Assembly (NCBI GenBank): GCA_021298935.1
Contig: JAJTHR010000250.1
Span: forward strand, 1-9,617
Reading direction: 5' to 3'
DNA length: 9,617 nucleotides
Source of the DNA: Parachlamydia sp.
Lineage (GTDB): Bacteria > Chlamydiota > Chlamydiia > Chlamydiales > Parachlamydiaceae
Positions 7,866 through 9,617 of the stretch are shown in pieces. The translations under genes and the position numbers were made by a program. Under the pieces are notes generated by a model. It saw nothing but the letters and a program-made list of their open reading frames with translations. It was not told the origin of the DNA and searched no databases. Positions within the stretch are counted from its first letter, which is position 1. The number at the start of each line of letters is the position of its first letter.

Positions 7866-8276
7866 CTATTTTTTAATTGTTTTGGATTCAACCACAGCCT
7901 TTAATGGGATGGAGCCACCATAAAGATGGTAATATTTGTTTTCTCCGCCAGGATTAGCTTCAAAGACCAATTTTCCAGGCAGCTTTTTAGTATCAATTTT
8001 TAAAACAACATATTCAGAAACTTTATCCCAATATTTTCTCATAGTCCTATCAAGCTGATCTTCTCTTGCAAGGTGAATAAAATCTTGATCAGCATCGGTT
8101 AACTTAAGCACATCCATGCTTTGACTTGTCCTCCAGTCTTCTACGGAAAGGACTTTATAAAGATATTGTGGAGTCATTTTGTTTTCAAGATTTTGTTGAG
8201 AAGATAGCTGTTGATCTGCGTGTAATGATAGCGTCCCAAACAAGCACATCAAAAACATAGTCAATATTTTCAACAT
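7866..8276 (-). CDS. Exported DUF952-domain protein
   Basis: A 136-aa protein with a clear signal peptide (MLKILTMFLMCLFGTLSLHA, cleavage expected between A20 and D21). The rest is a near-complete DUF952 domain: YLYKVLSVEDW at the start, DFIHLAREDQ in the middle (family: GFIHxSxxxQ), VVLKIDTKKL, a conserved Glu in KLVFEANPGG, and YYHLYG (family: FPHLYG), then AVVES. DUF952 proteins are usually short cytoplasmic proteins, so export is unusual. I recall the family being linked to the ADP-ribosyltransferase fold, but I am not certain. The start is supported by AAGGAG at 8285-8290, 8 nt upstream. It is the first protein gene after the tRNA and may be transcribed by read-through or from a promoter I cannot identify in the 113-nt gap. 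Confidence 0.8.
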   Translation of the reverse strand: MLKILTMFLMCLFGTLSLHADQQLSSQQNLENKMTPQYLYKVLSVEDWRTSQSMDVLKLTDADQDFIHLAREDQLDRTMRKYWDKVSEYVVLKIDTKKLPGKLVFEANPGGENKYYHLYGGSIPLKAVVESKTIKK

Positions 8277-8338
8277 ACAAAATACTCCTTTTCACTGAAT
8301 TGATTTGAATGGATGCTTCCGCCACACATGATAAAAAT

Positions 8339-8377
8339 AAGGACTTAGAAAAAGCGGTCAAGCCTTCATAAGTCCTT
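8339..8377 (-). terminator. Terminator-like hairpin after tRNA-Pro
   Basis: A 9-bp perfect stem (AAGGACTTA / TAAGTCCTT) with a 21-nt loop, followed on the minus strand by ATTTTTAT. It starts 12 nt after the tRNA 3' end. The stem is A/T-rich and the loop is long, so termination may be partial, which would let some transcript reach the DUF952 gene. Confidence 0.5.
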
Positions 8378-8389
8378 GAGGAAAAAGAA

Positions 8390-8464
8390 TCTGAGTGAGA
8401 GGATTCGAACCTCCGACCCCTTGCACCCCATGCAAGTGCGCTAGCCAAGCTGCGCTACACCCAG
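8390..8464 (-). tRNA. tRNA-Pro, anticodon GGG
   Basis: A complete cloverleaf of 75 nt: acceptor CTGGGTG pairs with CACTCAG (one G-U), D stem GCGC/GCGC, anticodon stem CTTGC/GCAAG around loop ATGGGGT giving anticodon GGG (codons CCC and CCU), variable GGGTC, T arm GGAGG-TTCGAAT-CCTCT, discriminator A73. It closely resembles the proline GGG tRNA of E. coli. The 3' CCA is not encoded (TTC follows A73), so CCA must be added by the nucleotidyltransferase. It lies 7 nt after the stop of the 82-aa gene and should share its promoter. Confidence 0.96.
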
Positions 8465-8471
8465 ATAGAAA

Positions 8472-8720
8472 CTAGACTGCCAGCAAGCCTTCAAATTGAA
8501 GCTTGGTTTCGGCCATGCGGACTGCGATCGATCCGCACTCATCAATGATTTTTTCAAGTGGGTCACCCGCATGCACGTTGGCTTGCCCGATATCGACACA
8601 AATTGAGGAACTGAATGTTACTCCACCCTTCATGCCCTTCACCCTAAAATTGGCAAACATGCCATCTTTCTTTTTGGTGATGCTAATAAAACGCACAACG
8701 TTGTTGTCTGCTATATTCAT
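8472..8720 (-). CDS. Small conserved-looking protein upstream of tRNA-Pro
   Basis: An 82-aa protein without signal peptide or membrane segment. It begins with a positively charged stretch (RFISITKKKDGMFANFRVKG), continues with GGVTFSSSICVDIGQANVHAG and ends with an amphipathic helix (PLEKIIDECGSIAVRMAETK). I do not recognise the family. It is a real gene on good grounds: AAAGG lies 6-7 nt before the ATG, and a near-consensus promoter (8741-8769) lies just upstream. Its stop is 7 nt from tRNA-Pro, so the two are one transcript and RNase processing at the tRNA 5' end will set the mRNA 3' end. The 62 alternating small and polar residues in the middle suggest a compact beta-rich fold; nothing more can be said. 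Confidence 0.75.
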   Translation of the reverse strand: MNIADNNVVRFISITKKKDGMFANFRVKGMKGGVTFSSSICVDIGQANVHAGDPLEKIIDECGSIAVRMAETKLQFEGLLAV

Positions 8721-8740
8721 ATTGACCTTTGAAAGCGATG

Positions 8741-8769
8741 ATTATAGGAAATGACCCCTTTATCGTCAA
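8741..8769 (-). promoter_or_regulatory. Near-consensus sigma70 promoter
   Basis: On the minus strand TTGACG (complement of 8764-8769) is followed after exactly 17 nt by TATAAT (complement of 8741-8746). Start of transcription is expected near 8733-8735, giving a 5' leader of about 14 nt before the 82-aa gene. It is the best promoter in the window and fits a strongly expressed tRNA transcript. Confidence 0.8.
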
Positions 8770-8814
8770 CTGGACAGATTAGAGGGTATCTTACAAATTA
8801 GCCTGATCACATCT

Positions 8815-9414
8815 TTATAAATCGGGCTTAAATTTATCTTGGGTATCGACCGCAAAGGCAGAGAAAATTTTAACCATTGCGACTGGCAGCTTTTCCGGAA
8901 AATAAATTTCTGTGTCCCAGTAATCAATTGTGTCTTCAACGAAATTACGGGTCAAACGAGCGAGGATAAATGATGTATTTTCTGGATCGACAATGATGAA
9001 ACCTGTGCAATTTTTATCCAAATAGGCAATCGCAAGCCTTTCCCCATTTTCATCGTAAAAACTGAATTTGGCGGGCTCAGTTGTCGCATACTGGCCATCA
9101 ATCAAGCCCATTTTTTGACCATCTGCATTATAAATGTCAATTTCTTTTCCCCATACATACAAAGCTCCCAAACAAAATAGGCGGCAGACTCCCTGCCCTT
9201 CATAGATGCCGTAGCGGTCATAAAGGTCATAGTGCGTTGTGACATGAAAAACACTTTTAACGATGCTTCCTTCAGGATGCTGATCCTGATTCATGTCAAA
9301 TTCGGTTGAAAATTTATAGTCGCTGCGATGAATGCGAAATCCAACAGAATGATCTGCTGCAAAACCAAAGGCGCTGATGAATAAAAATAAAAAAGATAAT
9401 CTTTTTAATAACAT
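8815..9414 (-). CDS. Exported protein with tubby/LURP-one-like repeats
   Basis: A 199-aa protein starting with a signal peptide (MLLKRLSFLFLFISAFGFA, cleavage around A19/A20). The mature part starts SVGFRIHRSDYKFSTEF and then shows a run of beta-hairpin units, each ending in a turn: EIDIYNADGQKMGLIDG, KFSFYDENGERLAIAYL, GFIIVDPENTSFILARL, followed by DYWDTEIYF and a final helix AMVKIFSAFAVD. That layout resembles the tubby/LURP-one/scramblase barrel with its C-terminal hydrophobic helix; this is a fold guess from pattern only. Two cysteines (CRLFC) are close together. AAGGA lies 10 nt before the ATG. No obvious terminator follows in the 45 nt before the next promoter. Likely periplasmic, outer-membrane associated or secreted. 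Confidence 0.75.
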   Translation of the reverse strand: MLLKRLSFLFLFISAFGFAADHSVGFRIHRSDYKFSTEFDMNQDQHPEGSIVKSVFHVTTHYDLYDRYGIYEGQGVCRLFCLGALYVWGKEIDIYNADGQKMGLIDGQYATTEPAKFSFYDENGERLAIAYLDKNCTGFIIVDPENTSFILARLTRNFVEDTIDYWDTEIYFPEKLPVAMVKIFSAFAVDTQDKFKPDL

Positions 9415-9446
9415 AAAAAATGTTTCCTTATTTAATTGGAAAACAT

Positions 9447-9475
9447 ATTTTATTTCTTAAAAAGATTTTGGGCAA
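9447..9475 (-). promoter_or_regulatory. Candidate promoter of the 199-aa exported protein
   Basis: TTGCCC (complement of 9470-9475), 17 nt, then TAAAAT (complement of 9447-9452). Transcription would start near 9440 with a leader of about 26 nt containing AAGGA. Both boxes are imperfect, and AT-rich DNA produces such matches by chance. Confidence 0.4.
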
Positions 9476-9512
9476 GCAAGATATACCACGCGCGGATAGG
9501 TCTTTAAATTTT

Positions 9513-9617
9513 TCATCGGCATCTTTTGCGTCCCAGCTCATTGCTCGATCTTGCAAACTTATCCAAGTTTGCTGCGATCTCCGCAATGTACTGGGACATA
9601 AAATCTCGCCGCCAAAA
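9513..9617 (-). CDS. Possible C-terminal end of an unidentified gene (partial)
   Basis: A frame open from the window edge to TGA at 9513-9515 encodes 34 residues including MSQYIAEIAANLDKFARSS, which reads like a natural amphipathic helix. A second minus-strand frame (9428-9616) is also open and includes MSWDAKDADEKFKDLSARG, which also looks protein-like. Both overlap the palindrome at 9530-9597. Which frame is real, or whether a frameshift joins them, cannot be decided from this edge. Confidence 0.3.
   Translation of the reverse strand, partial: FWRRDFMSQYIAEIAANLDKFARSSNELGRKRCR
9530..9597. repeat. 68-nt imperfect palindrome
   Basis: Nested inverted repeats share one centre: GTCCCAG (9530-9536) with CTGGGAC (9591-9597), ATTGC (9540-9544) with GCAAT (9583-9587), GATC (9547-9550) with GATC (9576-9579), and GCAAACTT (9553-9560) with AAGTTTGC (9565-9572) around a 4-nt loop. 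In all 24 bp can pair with small internal loops. It may be a terminator of a gene to the right, a small mobile repeat or an RNA structure; there is no T-run on either side. Confidence 0.55.

Noticed and set aside
7592..7904. Frames on both strands over the SEC-C gene (69 and 83 codons)
   Set aside because: The zinc motif CLCGSGKKFKFCC in the 201-aa frame is decisive; the others lack motifs and ribosome sites.
8185..8448. Minus-strand 87-aa frame reading MASALAWGARGRRFESSHSD
   Set aside because: It is the translation of tRNA-Pro, whose T-arm gives the familiar RRFESS string, and it runs out of frame into the DUF952 gene.
8503..8754. Plus-strand 83-codon frame opposite the 82-aa gene
   Set aside because: It would run against the promoter at 8741-8769 and has no ribosome site. 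The minus-strand gene has both.
1..9617. CRISPR arrays, insertion sequences, transposases or integrases
   Set aside because: No regularly spaced direct repeats and no transposase or recombinase motifs were seen on either strand.

Overview
The window is AT-rich bacterial DNA with every supported gene on the minus strand, so transcription runs from high to low coordinates. The taxon is an inference. Three small proteins with Sec signal peptides, a SET-like domain, a eukaryote-style 2-oxoglutarate (2OG) oxygenase and a tRNA without encoded CCA together suggest an amoeba-associated intracellular bacterium. An environmental chlamydia (Parachlamydiales) is my best guess, with Legionella-like bacteria as the alternative. 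No diagnostic marker such as rRNA is present.

Right part (9617 to about 8280): the end of an unidentified partial reading frame at the edge and a 68-nt imperfect palindrome; a 199-aa exported protein with a tubby/LURP-one-like look; then a near-consensus sigma70 promoter that drives an 82-aa conserved-looking protein and, 7 nt later, tRNA-Pro(GGG), closed by a terminator-like hairpin. This part looks like ordinary chromosome.

Left part (8276 to 82): a six-gene co-directional run downstream of the tRNA. It encodes an exported DUF952 protein; a SEC-C zinc-motif protein; an exported three-part protein (DUF6176-like, nucleoside deaminase-like and SET-like); an XPB-type DNA helicase of the mycobacterial kind; a 611-aa partner whose gene overlaps the helicase gene by 17 nt; and a 743-aa 2OG-Fe(II) oxygenase starting 2 nt after the partner's stop. 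The cluster ends in a strong inverted repeat that includes the last stop codon.

The core unit of interest is helicase, partner and oxygenase, which are translationally coupled. A helicase plus partner pair is known next to bacterial XPB genes. Coupling an HxD...H oxygenase to it suggests a DNA repair or DNA/protein modification module; that function is inference. The upstream deaminase-SET protein carries an export signal, so it probably acts outside the cytoplasm, perhaps on the host, and may share only the transcript.
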